Assembly: GCA_903838055.1 (NCBI GenBank)
Contig: CAILWV010000027.1
Coordinates: forward strand, 1 to 57,487
From: an uncultured Bacteroidota bacterium
GTDB lineage: Bacteria > Bacteroidota > Bacteroidia > Flavobacteriales > Flavobacteriaceae
Length of the DNA: 57,487 nucleotides
Direction: 5' to 3'
This document shows, piece by piece, positions 17,280 through 27,440 of this stretch. The notes under the pieces are model-generated. The model was not told where the DNA came from. It did no database searches and saw nothing but the letters and a program-made list of their open reading frames with translations. The position numbers and the translations under genes were made by a program. Positions within the stretch are counted from its first letter, which is position 1. Each line of letters starts with the position of its first letter.

Positions 17280-19781
17280 TTATTTCTTTTTAGCGGGTGC
17301 CTTTTTTACAGCTGCTTTTTTAGCAGGGGCTTTTTTAGCTGGTGTTTTCTTTGCAATCATTTCCTGAACTTGAGCTAAGGTTAACAAAGAAGCATCAATA
17401 TCTTTACTCAATTCAATTTTTATCTTTCCTTTAGTAATTTCCGATCTTCCCCAACGTGCTTTTTGAACTAGAATACCTTCTTCTTTCCAATCGTGAATTA
17501 CCTTATCTATATTTTTTTGAAGTTTATCTTCAATCAATTCTTCGATATCACTTTGAGAAAGATAATCAAAATTATATTTTTTAGACACATTAATAAAGAC
17601 TCCATTCCATTTAATGAATGGACCAAATCTTCCTGTACCTTTTTGAACTCCTTCTCCTTTATAAACTGCAATTGGAGCATCAGCCTGCGTTTTCTCGTCA
17701 ATTAATTCTTTAGCTCTATCCAAGGTTACATCTAACGGCTCTTCACCTCGTGGCAAAGAAACAAAAACTTTTCCGAATCTGATAAAAGGTCCAAAACGAC
17801 CTAAACTTACCTCAACCTCTTCTCCTTTGTAAGTCCCTAAAGCTTTTGGAAGCAAAAATAAATCTAATGCTTCTTGCAAGGTAATAGTTCCTATATTTTG
17901 TTCGGCACGCAAACTAGCAAATTTCTTTTCTTCATCTTCACTATCGCCAATTTGAGCCATAGCACCAAATTTTCCTAAACGAACCAAAACAGTTTTTCCA
18001 GTTTCAGGATGATTACCTAAAATTCTTTCGCCACTTTCTCTATCAGCATTAGCTTCAACATCTTTTACATTTGGATGGAATTTATCATAAAACTCCTGCA
18101 TCATTTTAGTCCAATTAATATTCCCTTCTGCAATTTCATCAAAATCATGTTCGACTTTGGCAGTGAAATTATAATCTAAAATATTTTCAAAGTTTTTGAC
18201 CAAGAAATCAGTCACAATTGTACCAATATCCGTAGGAACTAATTTTCCTTTATCCGATCCTGTATTTTCTTTTAATAATTTTTCAGCTACTTTATTAGAC
18301 TGTAAAGTCAATTGGGTGTAATTTCTCTCTTGTCCCTCAAGATTTCCTTTTTCAACATAATTTCTGTTGATAATAGTAGAAATAGTTGGGGCATAAGTTG
18401 ATGGTCTACCAATACCTAGTTCTTCTAATTTTTTTACCAAAGAAGCCTCCGTATATCTCGCTGATGGTCTAGAATATCTTTCGGTCGCTGTGATATAATT
18501 GTTTACCAATTTTTCATTGACTTTCATCGCCGGCAACATTCCCTCTTGCTCCTCATCGTCATCGTCATTTCCTTCAAGATATACTTTTAAGAATCCTTCA
18601 AACTTTATTACTTCACCTGCTGCCGTAAAAACTTCCGAGTGGTTATTTGCTTCAATTTTAACGTTGGTACGTTCCAACTCGGCATCGCTCATTTGAGAAG
18701 CCAAAGTTCTTTTCCAAATTAAATCATATAAACGTGCTTGATCTCTATCGATATTCACCGTGTGACGTGACATATCCGTAGGACGAATTGCTTCGTGTGC
18801 CTCTTGTGCGCCTTTACTTCTGTTAATAAAAGTTCTAGGTTTTGAAAACTCGATCCCATAAGATTTTATGATTTCTGCTTTTGCAGCATCCATAGCGTCA
18901 CTAGAAAGATTTACACTGTCGGTTCTCATATAGGTAATTAATCCAGCCTCATATAAACGTTGCGCTAACTGCATCGTAATTCCAACTGGAAGATACAATT
19001 TACGGGCTGCTTCTTGTTGTAAAGTAGAAGTTGTAAATGGTCCAGTAGGAGATTTTTTAGTTGGTTTAGTTTCTAAATCGCCAACTTTATAGGTAGAGCC
19101 TATATTTTTATTCAAAAAATCTTCAGCTTCTTTTTTAGTATTGAAATTTTTTGGAAGTTTTGCCTTAAAAGATCTTCCTGCTTCATTAGTAAACTCTGCA
19201 ACAACTGAATAAGAAGCAACCGCTTTGAAATTTTGAATTTCTCGTTCCCGTTCAACAATTAAACGAACAGAAACCGATTGCACACGACCTGCAGAAAGTC
19301 CGCCTTTAATTTTACGCCATAAAACAGGAGACAATTCATACCCTACTAAACGGTCTAAAACCCTACGCGCCTGCTGTGCATTTACTAAATTATAATCTAT
19401 TTCTCTTGGATTATCAATAGCTTTAAGAATTGCATTCTTTGTGATTTCGTGAAAAACAATTCTTTTGGTTTTGTTTTTATCTAATTTTAATTCTTCCGAT
19501 AAATGCCAAGAAATTGCTTCTCCCTCACGGTCCTCATCGGAAGCCAACCAAACCATATCGGCATTTTTCGCTAATCCTCTAAGTTTGGTTACCAACGCTT
19601 TTTTATCGGCAGAAACTTCGTATTTGGGCTTGAATCCGTTTTCGACATCCACTCCTATTTCTTTAGAAGGCAAATCGGCAATATGACCATAACTAGATTC
19701 AACTTGGTAATCGGATCCTAGAAATTTCTCAATGGTTTTTGCTTTTGCTGGGGACTCAACTATAACTAAATTCTTTGCCAT
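17280..19781 (-). CDS. topA: DNA topoisomerase I (type IA)
   Basis: 833 residues from ATG 19781 (MAKNLVIVESPAKAKTI); the frame extends seven codons upstream. The Toprim domain has ESPAKAKT (9-16) and SDEDREGEAI (81-90). The catalytic Tyr284 lies in GLITYMRTDS. The C-terminus has repeated zinc-less Toprim-C-like modules with GRFGPFIRFG and GRFGPFIKWN, then a Lys/Ala/Pro-rich tail (KKTPAKKAPAKK) likely to bind DNA. It relaxes negative supercoils. It heads the minus-strand run that continues through the ureohydrolase-like gene towards gldK. Confidence 0.97.
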   Translation of the reverse strand: MAKNLVIVESPAKAKTIEKFLGSDYQVESSYGHIADLPSKEIGVDVENGFKPKYEVSADKKALVTKLRGLAKNADMVWLASDEDREGEAISWHLSEELKLDKNKTKRIVFHEITKNAILKAIDNPREIDYNLVNAQQARRVLDRLVGYELSPVLWRKIKGGLSAGRVQSVSVRLIVEREREIQNFKAVASYSVVAEFTNEAGRSFKAKLPKNFNTKKEAEDFLNKNIGSTYKVGDLETKPTKKSPTGPFTTSTLQQEAARKLYLPVGITMQLAQRLYEAGLITYMRTDSVNLSSDAMDAAKAEIIKSYGIEFSKPRTFINRSKGAQEAHEAIRPTDMSRHTVNIDRDQARLYDLIWKRTLASQMSDAELERTNVKIEANNHSEVFTAAGEVIKFEGFLKVYLEGNDDDDEEQEGMLPAMKVNEKLVNNYITATERYSRPSARYTEASLVKKLEELGIGRPSTYAPTISTIINRNYVEKGNLEGQERNYTQLTLQSNKVAEKLLKENTGSDKGKLVPTDIGTIVTDFLVKNFENILDYNFTAKVEHDFDEIAEGNINWTKMMQEFYDKFHPNVKDVEANADRESGERILGNHPETGKTVLVRLGKFGAMAQIGDSEDEEKKFASLRAEQNIGTITLQEALDLFLLPKALGTYKGEEVEVSLGRFGPFIRFGKVFVSLPRGEEPLDVTLDRAKELIDEKTQADAPIAVYKGEGVQKGTGRFGPFIKWNGVFINVSKKYNFDYLSQSDIEELIEDKLQKNIDKVIHDWKEEGILVQKARWGRSEITKGKIKIELSKDIDASLLTLAQVQEMIAKKTPAKKAPAKKAAVKKAPAKKK

Positions 19782-19799
19782 TTTATTTTTTTTGTTCGG

Positions 19800-19829
19800 C
19801 AAAAGTAGAAGTTTTTTTTAAATATTCAG
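19800..19829 (-). promoter_or_regulatory. Promoter of topA
   Basis: On the minus strand CTG (19829-19827, one base off TTG), 19-base spacer, TACTTTTG (19807-19800). The distance to ATG 19781 allows a leader of about 12 bases. Confidence 0.5.
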
Positions 19830-19906
19830 GGATAGTTGCACTTTTTGAAAGAAAATAGACTCCAAAAAAAATAATTAATGTAAACAAAATTGTTTGTATT
19901 TATGTT

Positions 19907-20194
19907 ATGAAAACTAAAATTGAACTATTAAAAGGAATCCATCCCGGAAGAATAATTGAAAGAGAATTACTCAAAACAAATAGGAGAATGGCAACAATAA
20001 ATGAAATAATCGCCATGAAATCAGATGTTGCTTTAAGAGGAGGTCGAAAAAAAGATTTTTGGGACTTACATTATTTCATTGACACAATTAGTCTATACGA
20101 AATGGCAACTTTGTATCAAAAACGTTATCCCTACAATGATACTACTGCAAACATTAAACATCAACTAATTGATTTTTATTACTACAGAAAATGA
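19907..20194 (+). pseudogene. Remnant: HigA-like start joined to C-terminal part of an AbiEii/AbiGii-type nucleotidyltransferase
   Basis: This 95-codon frame looks like two genes joined by a deletion. Residues 1-25 (LKGIHPGRIIERELLKTN) match the beginning of HigA-type XRE antitoxins but stop before the helix-turn-helix. Residues 26-95 (ATINEIIAMKSDVALRGGRKKDFWDLH, then LYEMATLYQKRYPYN) match the C-terminal portion of nucleotidyl transferase AbiEii/AbiGii toxin-family proteins, without the catalytic N-terminal half. Neither activity can be intact. An imperfect inverted repeat (AAACAA/TTGTTT, 19882-19895) just upstream could be a leftover antitoxin operator. The remnant lies between topA and miaB, divergent from topA. 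Confidence 0.65.
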
Positions 20195-20321
20195 CTTTGA
20201 ACCAAACTGCCTGTTGGGGAAAAGTTGGGAAATAATCTAATTAGATTTTTATGAAACTTTTCATGAAAAATAAAACCATTTAACTTTCCTTTTAAAACTT
20301 TGTTAAAACACAACTGACATC

Positions 20322-20353
20322 TTGTCAGATATTCATTTTTAGTATTATCTTTG
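20322..20353 (+). promoter_or_regulatory. Promoter of miaB
   Basis: TTG (20322-20324), 21-base spacer, TATCTTTG (20346-20353), a full match to the Bacteroidota consensus. The miaB ATG follows at 20393. This also argues against the upstream TTG start at 20351, which lies inside the -7 element. Confidence 0.7.
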
Positions 20354-20392
20354 TATTTCCGATTTCAAAGAATTGGAAGTATAAAATTAAGT

Positions 20393-21838
20393 ATGGAAAA
20401 GGAAATTGATGAAGCATTACAAGGCCAAAGTTTGGTTTTGGAAAATAAAGCAGAAAACACCAAGAAATTATACATAGAAAGTTACGGTTGTGCTATGAAT
20501 TTTTCGGATAGCGAAATCGTAGCATCTATACTATTAAATGACGGATACAATACCACTCAAGTTCTTGAAGAGGCAGATTTAGTATTGGTAAACACCTGTT
20601 CCATAAGAGATAAAGCAGAACAAACAGTAAGAAAACGACTTGAAAAATACAATGCTGTAAAACGAATTAACCCGAAGATGAAGGTTGGGGTATTGGGCTG
20701 TATGGCGGAACGTTTGAAAGAAAAATTCCTAGAAGAAGAAAAAATTGTAGACTTGGTAGTTGGTCCCGATGCATATAAAGATTTGCCTAATTTATTGGCC
20801 GATGTTGAAGAAGGTCGTGATGCCATAAACGTATTATTATCTAAAGAAGAAACCTATGGCGATATAGCGCCAGTAAGGTTAAATACAAATGGTGTTTCTG
20901 CATTTGTATCCATTACTAGAGGATGTGATAATATGTGTACATTTTGCGTAGTTCCTTTTACTCGTGGTCGTGAAAGAAGTCGGGAGCCACAAAGTATAAT
21001 AAAAGAAATTCAAGATTTACAAGATACTGGTTATAAAGAAATAACCCTTTTAGGACAAAATGTAGACAGTTATCTTTGGTATGGAGGAGGATTAAAGAAA
21101 GATTTTGATAAAGCATCGGAAATGCAAATTGCTACTGCAGTAAAATTTGAGAATCTATTAGAAATGGTAGCTAAAGGTTTTCCTAAAATGCGAATTCGTT
21201 TTTCCACCTCTAATCCGCAGGATATGCACGAACCAGTTTTGCATGTGATAGCTAAATATCCAAACATTTGCAAGCACATTCACTTGCCAGTACAATCGGG
21301 AAGTGATAAAATTTTAGCTGCCATGAATCGTTTGCACACTCGAGAAGAATATAAAACTTTGATTGATAAAATTAGAACTATTATTCCAAATGTTTGTATC
21401 ACTCAAGATATGATTGCTGGTTTTCCTACAGAAACCGAAGAAGACCATCAAGACACCCTATCCTTAATGGAATATGTGAAATATAGCTTTGGATATATGT
21501 ATGCTTATTCCGAAAGACCAGGAACTTTGGCAGGAAGAAAAATGGAAGATGATGTCCCTGAAGAAACTAAAATGCGTCGTTTACAAGAAATTGTTGACCT
21601 CCAAAGAATTCATAGTGCTTTTAGAACACAAGAATTTCTTGGACAAACAGTGGAAGTATTGGTAGAAAAAACTTCTAAAAAATCGGAGAATGATTTATCT
21701 GGAAGAAATTCCCAAAGTATTACGGTGGTTTTTCCAAAGGAGAATTATAAAATTGGAGATTTTGTAAATGTAAAAATTACCAATTGCACCAGCGGAACAT
21801 TGATTGGTGAAGCAGTTGGAATGTCGGAAAGGAATTAA
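20393..21838 (+). CDS. miaB: tRNA-2-methylthio-N6-dimethylallyladenosine synthase MiaB
   Basis: 481 residues from ATG 20393. The N-terminal MTTase domain has Cys33 (ESYGCAMN), Cys69 (VNTCSIRDKAE) and Cys103 (LGCMAERLK), which hold the auxiliary 4Fe-4S cluster. The radical-SAM motif is C178xxxC182xxC185 (RGCDNMCTFCVVPFTRGRERSR). Later motifs: HLPVQSGSDKILAAMNR, TQDMIAGFPTETEEDH, YAYSERPGTLAG, and a C-terminal TRAM domain. It thiomethylates i6A37 in tRNA. It starts a plus-strand run to groEL that is conserved in flavobacteria, here interrupted by a GxxExxY remnant after its stop. Confidence 0.97.
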   Translation: MEKEIDEALQGQSLVLENKAENTKKLYIESYGCAMNFSDSEIVASILLNDGYNTTQVLEEADLVLVNTCSIRDKAEQTVRKRLEKYNAVKRINPKMKVGVLGCMAERLKEKFLEEEKIVDLVVGPDAYKDLPNLLADVEEGRDAINVLLSKEETYGDIAPVRLNTNGVSAFVSITRGCDNMCTFCVVPFTRGRERSREPQSIIKEIQDLQDTGYKEITLLGQNVDSYLWYGGGLKKDFDKASEMQIATAVKFENLLEMVAKGFPKMRIRFSTSNPQDMHEPVLHVIAKYPNICKHIHLPVQSGSDKILAAMNRLHTREEYKTLIDKIRTIIPNVCITQDMIAGFPTETEEDHQDTLSLMEYVKYSFGYMYAYSERPGTLAGRKMEDDVPEETKMRRLQEIVDLQRIHSAFRTQEFLGQTVEVLVEKTSKKSENDLSGRNSQSITVVFPKENYKIGDFVNVKITNCTSGTLIGEAVGMSERN

Positions 21839-21842
21839 TAGT

Positions 21843-21900
21843 AGCCACTAATTACACTAATTGACACAAATTTTTATGTTGTGAAATTGCACGAATTTTA
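21843..21900 (+). repeat. Left decamer-type repeat flanking the GxxExxY remnant
   Basis: The stretch is built of near-repeats of about ten bases (CACTAATT, ACACTAATTG, ACACAAATTT, later GCACGAATTTT). Its first 30 bases (21843-21872) match the reverse complement of 22079-22108 at 23 of 30 positions, so the two flank the GxxExxY remnant as an imperfect inverted pair. A related sequence occurs at 32728-32749. Confidence 0.55.
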
Positions 21901-21914
21901 ATAAATTAACATTC

Positions 21915-22052
21915 ATGGAATTATATAAAAAAGAAGAATATTATAAAATTATTGGTTTATGTATGGAAGTTCACAATATTCTTGGTGGTGGATTGTTAGA
22001 ATCCGTTTATAAAGAAGGAGGTGCTTTTGGTTTAAAAAGAGTGGTTGCATAA
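21915..22052 (+). pseudogene. Internally deleted GxxExxY protein gene
   Basis: A 45-codon frame from ATG 21915 to TAA 22052. Residues 1-35 (MELYKKEEYYKIIGLCMEVH, then NILGGGLLESVYKE) are the N-terminal third of GxxExxY-family proteins, with the naming motif G26-LL-E29-SV-Y32. Residues 36-45 (AFGLKRVVA) resemble the extreme C-terminus of the family (KRVV-type end). The middle of about 80 residues is missing, so this is an internal in-frame deletion. Full-length members are about 125 residues and are PD-(D/E)xK-like small proteins of unknown role. It sits between miaB and the sigma-54 activator inside an inverted-repeat pair. Confidence 0.75.
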
Positions 22053-22078
22053 AATTAGTGAAATCCTATTAACAAACA

Positions 22079-22108
22079 GATTAGTGCCAATTTGTGGCAT
22101 TCGTGGCT
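22079..22108 (-). repeat. Right decamer-type repeat flanking the GxxExxY remnant
   Basis: GATTAGTGCC, AATTTGTGGC, ATTCGTGGCT in sequence form three near-copies of a ten-base unit, in inverse orientation to 21843-21872 (23 of 30 matching). It ends nine bases before the ATG of the next gene, so it forms the leader of that gene. Confidence 0.55.
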
Positions 22109-22116
22109 AAAAAAAT

Positions 22117-23382
22117 ATGGAAACAGTACAAAACATAAAACAACGATTTGAAATTATTGGGAATGACCCAAAACTAAATCGCGCTGTAGAGAAAGCAATT
22201 CAGGTTGCTCCTACAGACATTTCCGTCTTAGTAGTAGGTGAAAGTGGCGTTGGAAAAGAAAGTATTCCAAAGATAATACACGCGCTATCCCACCGCAAAC
22301 ATGGAAAATATATAGCGGTGAACTGTGGTGCTATTCCGGAAGGTACTATTGATAGTGAACTTTTTGGACACGAAAAAGGTTCATTTACGGGCGCAACATC
22401 TACTCGAGAAGGATATTTTGAAGTCGCTAATGGCGGTACAATATTTTTAGATGAAGTTGGCGAATTGCCGCTAACAACCCAAGTGCGATTACTTCGTGTT
22501 TTAGAAAATGGAGAATTCATAAAAGTCGGATCTTCACAAGTTCAAAAAACAAATGTGCGAATTGTTGCCGCAACCAACGTCAACTTATTCGATGCGATTG
22601 AAAAAGGTAAATTTAGAGAAGATTTATATTATCGATTGAGTACAGTAGATATTTTATTGCCTCCTTTACGAGACAGAAAAGAAGATATCCATTTATTGTT
22701 TAGAAAATTTTCTGCCGATTTTGCGCACAAATATAAAATGCCCGCAATAAAACTGGAAGAACCTGCAATTAAATACCTTTTAGGATATCGCTGGAGCGGG
22801 AATATTAGACAATTACGAAATGCCGCCGAACAAATTTCAGTACTAGAAACCAAAAGAGATATTTCGTTGCAAACACTAATGTCTTACATGCCACAGGACG
22901 GAAGTCATTTGCCAAGTGTCATTAGAGACAAGAAAAGTGAAAGTGATTTTTCTACCGAAAGAGATATTTTATACAAAGTGCTTTTTGAAATGAAAAGCGA
23001 TTTGAATGATCTTAAAAAATTGACTTTAGAATTGATGAAAAATGGCGCTAAAGTCCAAGATATTAATCCGAATCTAGTTCAAAAAGTGTATGGTAAACGA
23101 GAAGAAGAAACCTTCTTTGAAGAAGAACCTAGAAACTCTGTACTTGTAAAAAAAGAAGAGCAGCAAAGCCAACAAGAAGAATTTGAGGAAGAAGAAGACG
23201 ATACTAATTATCTATTGGCTGAAACTGTAGAGGAGGAAGAAACTCTGAGTCTTGAAGCCAAAGAAATAGAGTTGATAATAAAATCTCTAGAACGTAATAA
23301 AGGCAAACGAAAATTAGCTGCTGATGAACTTGGGATTTCAGAAAGAACATTGTATCGAAAAATAAAACAATACGATTTGTAA
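22117..23382 (+). CDS. Sigma-54-dependent transcriptional activator (no receiver domain)
   Basis: 421 residues. An AAA+ sigma-54 interaction domain starts almost at once: Walker A GESGVGKE (41-48), the sigma-54 loop GSFTGA (88-93, usual form GAFTGA), Walker B GTIFLDEV (107-114), and RFREDLYYRL-type sensor region. A long acidic linker (about 330-375, EEEEDD) precedes the Fis-type helix-turn-helix (SLERNKGKRKLAADELGISERTLYRKIKQ, 385-418). There is no N-terminal regulatory domain, so activity is probably set by expression or a partner. In flavobacteria this gene normally follows miaB directly; here the repeat-flanked remnant lies between them. Confidence 0.93.
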   Translation: METVQNIKQRFEIIGNDPKLNRAVEKAIQVAPTDISVLVVGESGVGKESIPKIIHALSHRKHGKYIAVNCGAIPEGTIDSELFGHEKGSFTGATSTREGYFEVANGGTIFLDEVGELPLTTQVRLLRVLENGEFIKVGSSQVQKTNVRIVAATNVNLFDAIEKGKFREDLYYRLSTVDILLPPLRDRKEDIHLLFRKFSADFAHKYKMPAIKLEEPAIKYLLGYRWSGNIRQLRNAAEQISVLETKRDISLQTLMSYMPQDGSHLPSVIRDKKSESDFSTERDILYKVLFEMKSDLNDLKKLTLELMKNGAKVQDINPNLVQKVYGKREEETFFEEEPRNSVLVKKEEQQSQQEEFEEEEDDTNYLLAETVEEEETLSLEAKEIELIIKSLERNKGKRKLAADELGISERTLYRKIKQYDL

Positions 23383-23434
23383 TTAATTAATAATTGCTAA
23401 TTAGAAAATAATATCTTTGACTTTTAATTTCCCA

Positions 23435-23938
23435 ATGAAGAAACTCAAATATCTAATAGTTGTTTTTATTGCCCTAACTTTAAATAGTTGTGGCCCCTAC
23501 AATTTTACAGGAACCGGAAAAATTGATGCTAAAACATTTCAAGTAAATTATTTTCTAAATAATGCGCCATTGGTACAACCCGGAATTGAGCGTACTTTTA
23601 CCTTAAAATTACAAGACATAGTTCAAAATCAAACGAACCTAAACTTGGTTCGAACCAACGGAGATTTGACTTACGAGGGGGAAATCACGAATTACACCAT
23701 AACACCAATGGCAGCGACTGCCGACCTTAAAGCAGCGCAAAACAGACTAACAATAACAGTAAATGTTCGTTTTACCAATAAAAATAAAGAAACAGATAAT
23801 TTTGAAAAACCATTTTCCTTTTATTATGACTATCCTGGCGACCAACAATTAATTGGATCTTCATTAACTACCGCTTTAGATGTAATTTTTGAAAGAATTA
23901 CACAAGATGTATTTAATGAATCGCTTGCAAAATGGTAA
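23435..23938 (+). CDS. lptE: LptE family LPS-assembly lipoprotein
   Basis: 167 residues from ATG 23435 (MKKLKYLIVVFIALTLNSC); the frame from 23417 adds six residues ahead of the lipoprotein signal. The lipobox LNSC is followed by GPYNFTGTGKID, typical of Bacteroidota LptE-like proteins. The later beta-rich part has TYEGEITNYTITPMAAT and RFTNKNKE, and ends with a helix (DVIFERITQDVFNESLAKW). It would partner LptD at the outer membrane. A TATCTTTG element lies at 23412-23419, but its -33 is not at a good distance. Part of the miaB-secG gene order. Confidence 0.88.
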   Translation: MKKLKYLIVVFIALTLNSCGPYNFTGTGKIDAKTFQVNYFLNNAPLVQPGIERTFTLKLQDIVQNQTNLNLVRTNGDLTYEGEITNYTITPMAATADLKAAQNRLTITVNVRFTNKNKETDNFEKPFSFYYDYPGDQQLIGSSLTTALDVIFERITQDVFNESLAKW

Positions 23939-23967
23939 CTTTGAAAATTATTTAAGAAAAACAAAAA

Positions 23968-24783
23968 TTGAACGTAACCGATTTTACATATTTAATCAAC
24001 AAACCCGACGCCATTAATGAGCGTCATAATATTGCATTAGAAAAAATAATGGAAGAATTTCCATATTTTCAAAGCGCTAGAGTTTTACGATTAAAACATT
24101 TGTACAATCAAGATAGTTTTAAATATAATTACGCATTAAAAGTTGCAGCTGCCTTTACTACAGATAGAAGTATTTTGTTTGATTTTATTACTTCCGATTC
24201 ATTTGTAACTGTACAAAATGGACTTTATGATAAAAAAATTGCAGAATTATTAAACATTGATGTAGTTGGAAGCGAACATGTTGTTGCTCTAAAACCAGCA
24301 GAAAATATAAATTCGCTAGAGCAATCTATTATCTCTTCAATAACACAAGCAGGGCCAATATCTGAAAATCTAGAAGAGAAATTAGAAATTGGTAAGCCCT
24401 TAGAATTCAATAGTAATGAAAAGCACTCTTTTCAAGAATGGCTACAATTATCTAGATTAAAACCTATTGAAAGAAAAGAAATTCCTTTGCATGAGGATCT
24501 TGAAAAAAAGAAAAAAGCAGAAATTATAGATAAATTTATTTCTACAAATCCTAAAATTCCACCTATAAATAAGGACATAACAAGCTCCAACTTTACTCCT
24601 AAAGATGAAGACAAATCCTATTTAATGACGGAAACTTTAGCAAAAGTTTATTTGGAACAAAAAAAATATTCAAAAGCAATTCAAGCTTATGAAATATTAA
24701 TTTTGAAATATCCAGAAAAAAGTAGTTTCTTTGCAGACCGAATTTTAGATATTAAAAATTTACAACAAAACAATAATAATTAA
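23968..24783 (+). CDS. Conserved flavobacterial protein with C-terminal TPR-like repeat
   Basis: 271 residues. No ATG is available near the start; TTG 23968 gives the expected N-terminus (MNVTDFTYLINKPDAI), shared with flavobacterial homologues known to me. Next comes FPYFQSARVLRLKHLY and KYNYALKVAAAFTTDRSILFDFI. The middle is low-complexity. The C-terminus (about 210-265) has a TPR-like pair: TETLAKVYLEQKKYSKAIQAYEILILKYPEKS. No signal peptide. Its position between lptE and secG (three bases before secG ATG) suggests a link to envelope biogenesis, but no function is established. Confidence 0.8.
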   Translation: MNVTDFTYLINKPDAINERHNIALEKIMEEFPYFQSARVLRLKHLYNQDSFKYNYALKVAAAFTTDRSILFDFITSDSFVTVQNGLYDKKIAELLNIDVVGSEHVVALKPAENINSLEQSIISSITQAGPISENLEEKLEIGKPLEFNSNEKHSFQEWLQLSRLKPIERKEIPLHEDLEKKKKAEIIDKFISTNPKIPPINKDITSSNFTPKDEDKSYLMTETLAKVYLEQKKYSKAIQAYEILILKYPEKSSFFADRILDIKNLQQNNNN

Positions 24784-24786
24784 GCA

Positions 24787-25134
24787 ATGAGCACATTTAC
24801 AATTTTTTTAGTATTAATAACAATCGTTTGTTTTTTACTAATCATCGTTATCATGGTACAAAATCCTAAAGGAGGCGGTTTATCTTCATCAATTGGCGGG
24901 TCTACTCAAATGGGTGGTGTACAAAAAACTACTGACTTTTTAGATAAAAGCACATGGGTATTAGCAGGAGCATTAATCGTGTTAGTATTGTTATCAAGTT
25001 TAAGTTTTTCAGGAAGCTTAAGTGACAACAACAAAATAATTGACGCATCACAATCTGCAACTCCAAAAACAACAGAGAAAACTGCACCAGCTGCACCAAA
25101 ACCTGCAGCTACTCCAGTGGCACCATCAAAATAA
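24787..25134 (+). CDS. secG: Preprotein translocase subunit SecG
   Basis: 115 residues. Two membrane helices (about 3-22 and 54-74) with the SecG linker IVIMVQNPKGGGLSSSIGGS between them. The C-terminal tail is Pro/Ala-rich (PAAPKPAATPVAPSK), common in Bacteroidota SecG. It forms the SecYEG channel subunit. It starts three bases after the preceding gene stop and is followed by a strong terminator, ending the operon. Confidence 0.95.
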   Translation: MSTFTIFLVLITIVCFLLIIVIMVQNPKGGGLSSSIGGSTQMGGVQKTTDFLDKSTWVLAGALIVLVLLSSLSFSGSLSDNNKIIDASQSATPKTTEKTAPAAPKPAATPVAPSK

Positions 25135-25157
25135 TATAAAATTATTTTCAATAAAAA

Positions 25158-25185
25158 AAATCCCGATTAAATCGGGATTTTTTTA
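25158..25185 (+). terminator. Terminator after secG
   Basis: Ten-base arms AAATCCCGAT (25158-25167) and ATCGGGATTT (25171-25180) around loop TAA, followed by a T-run to 25184. It separates secG from groES. Confidence 0.85.
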
Positions 25186-25251
25186 TGCCTAATAGTAAGT
25201 AAATAATAATATCAAATTATTAATATTCACCCTTAATAGGCTTACATTTTG

Positions 25252-25259
25252 TACCTTTG
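25252..25259 (+). promoter_or_regulatory. -7 element of groES-groEL
   Basis: TACCTTTG matches TAnnTTTG; the leader to ATG 25347 would be about 80 bases. A -33 TTG at the right distance was not found, and no CIRCE-type inverted repeat was noticed in 25186-25346. Confidence 0.45.
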
Positions 25260-25346
25260 CTGAAAAATTGGCAGATTAATTGTAATGGCACAATTTCTGA
25301 TTAAACAATAAAAATTTAATAAATTAAATACTTAAAAATATTAGTT

Positions 25347-25622
25347 ATGGCATTAAACATTAAACCACTTTCGGATAGAGTAATTGTGGAACCAGCTGCT
25401 GCCGAAACGCAAACAGCATCTGGAATTATTATTCCGGATACCGCTAAAGAAAAACCACAAAAAGGAACTGTTCTTGCTGTTGGAAATGGAAAAAAAGACG
25501 AACCAATGACTGTAAAAGTTGGTGATATTGTTCTTTATGGAAAATACGCTGGAACCGACTTAAAATTAGACGGCAAAGATTATTTAATCATGAGAGAAGA
25601 CGATATTCTTGCAATTATCTAG
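25347..25622 (+). CDS. groES: Co-chaperonin GroES
   Basis: 91 residues. [15 protein letters not shown] at the start, the mobile loop [18 protein letters not shown] (about 22-40), and [30 protein letters not shown] at the end are standard. It caps the GroEL cage. It lies 85 bases before groEL, with which it is cotranscribed. Confidence 0.98.
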   Translation: MALNIKPLSDRVIVEPAAAETQTASGIIIPDTAKEKPQKGTVLAVGNGKKDEPMTVKVGDIVLYGKYAGTDLKLDGKDYLIMREDDILAII

Positions 25623-25695
25623 TTTTAAACTAAAGGCAAAAACAAAAATTAATTCAGCAATAGACTAGGCTTACTGCCTAAATTCTATTGCATAA

Positions 25696-27336
<1,641 letters not shown>

Positions 27337-27368
27337 TATTAAGTACGAGGTTATAAATACGAAGTACA

Positions 27369-27411
27369 AATTAAAAAATCCGCTTAATCAATTGATTAAG
27401 CGGATTTTTAT
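27369..27411 (+). terminator. groEL terminator, perfect 36-base palindrome; copy 1 of a 43-base direct repeat
   Basis: Arms of 18 bases (27374-27391 and 27392-27409) are exactly complementary, with core TCCGCTTAATCAA and flanking A/T runs, so it can terminate in both directions. The surrounding 43 bases recur at 29508-29550 with one mismatch. The two copies bound the toxin-antitoxin and peptidase genes. Confidence 0.85.
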
Positions 27412-27440
27412 TTGAAAAAATTTATGATAATTCTATTATA

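Noticed and set aside
27337..27368. TACGA/GTAC near-repeats after groEL
   Set aside because: AAGTACGAGG and ACGAAGTAC look like a degenerate repeat, but the stretch is too short to support an element.
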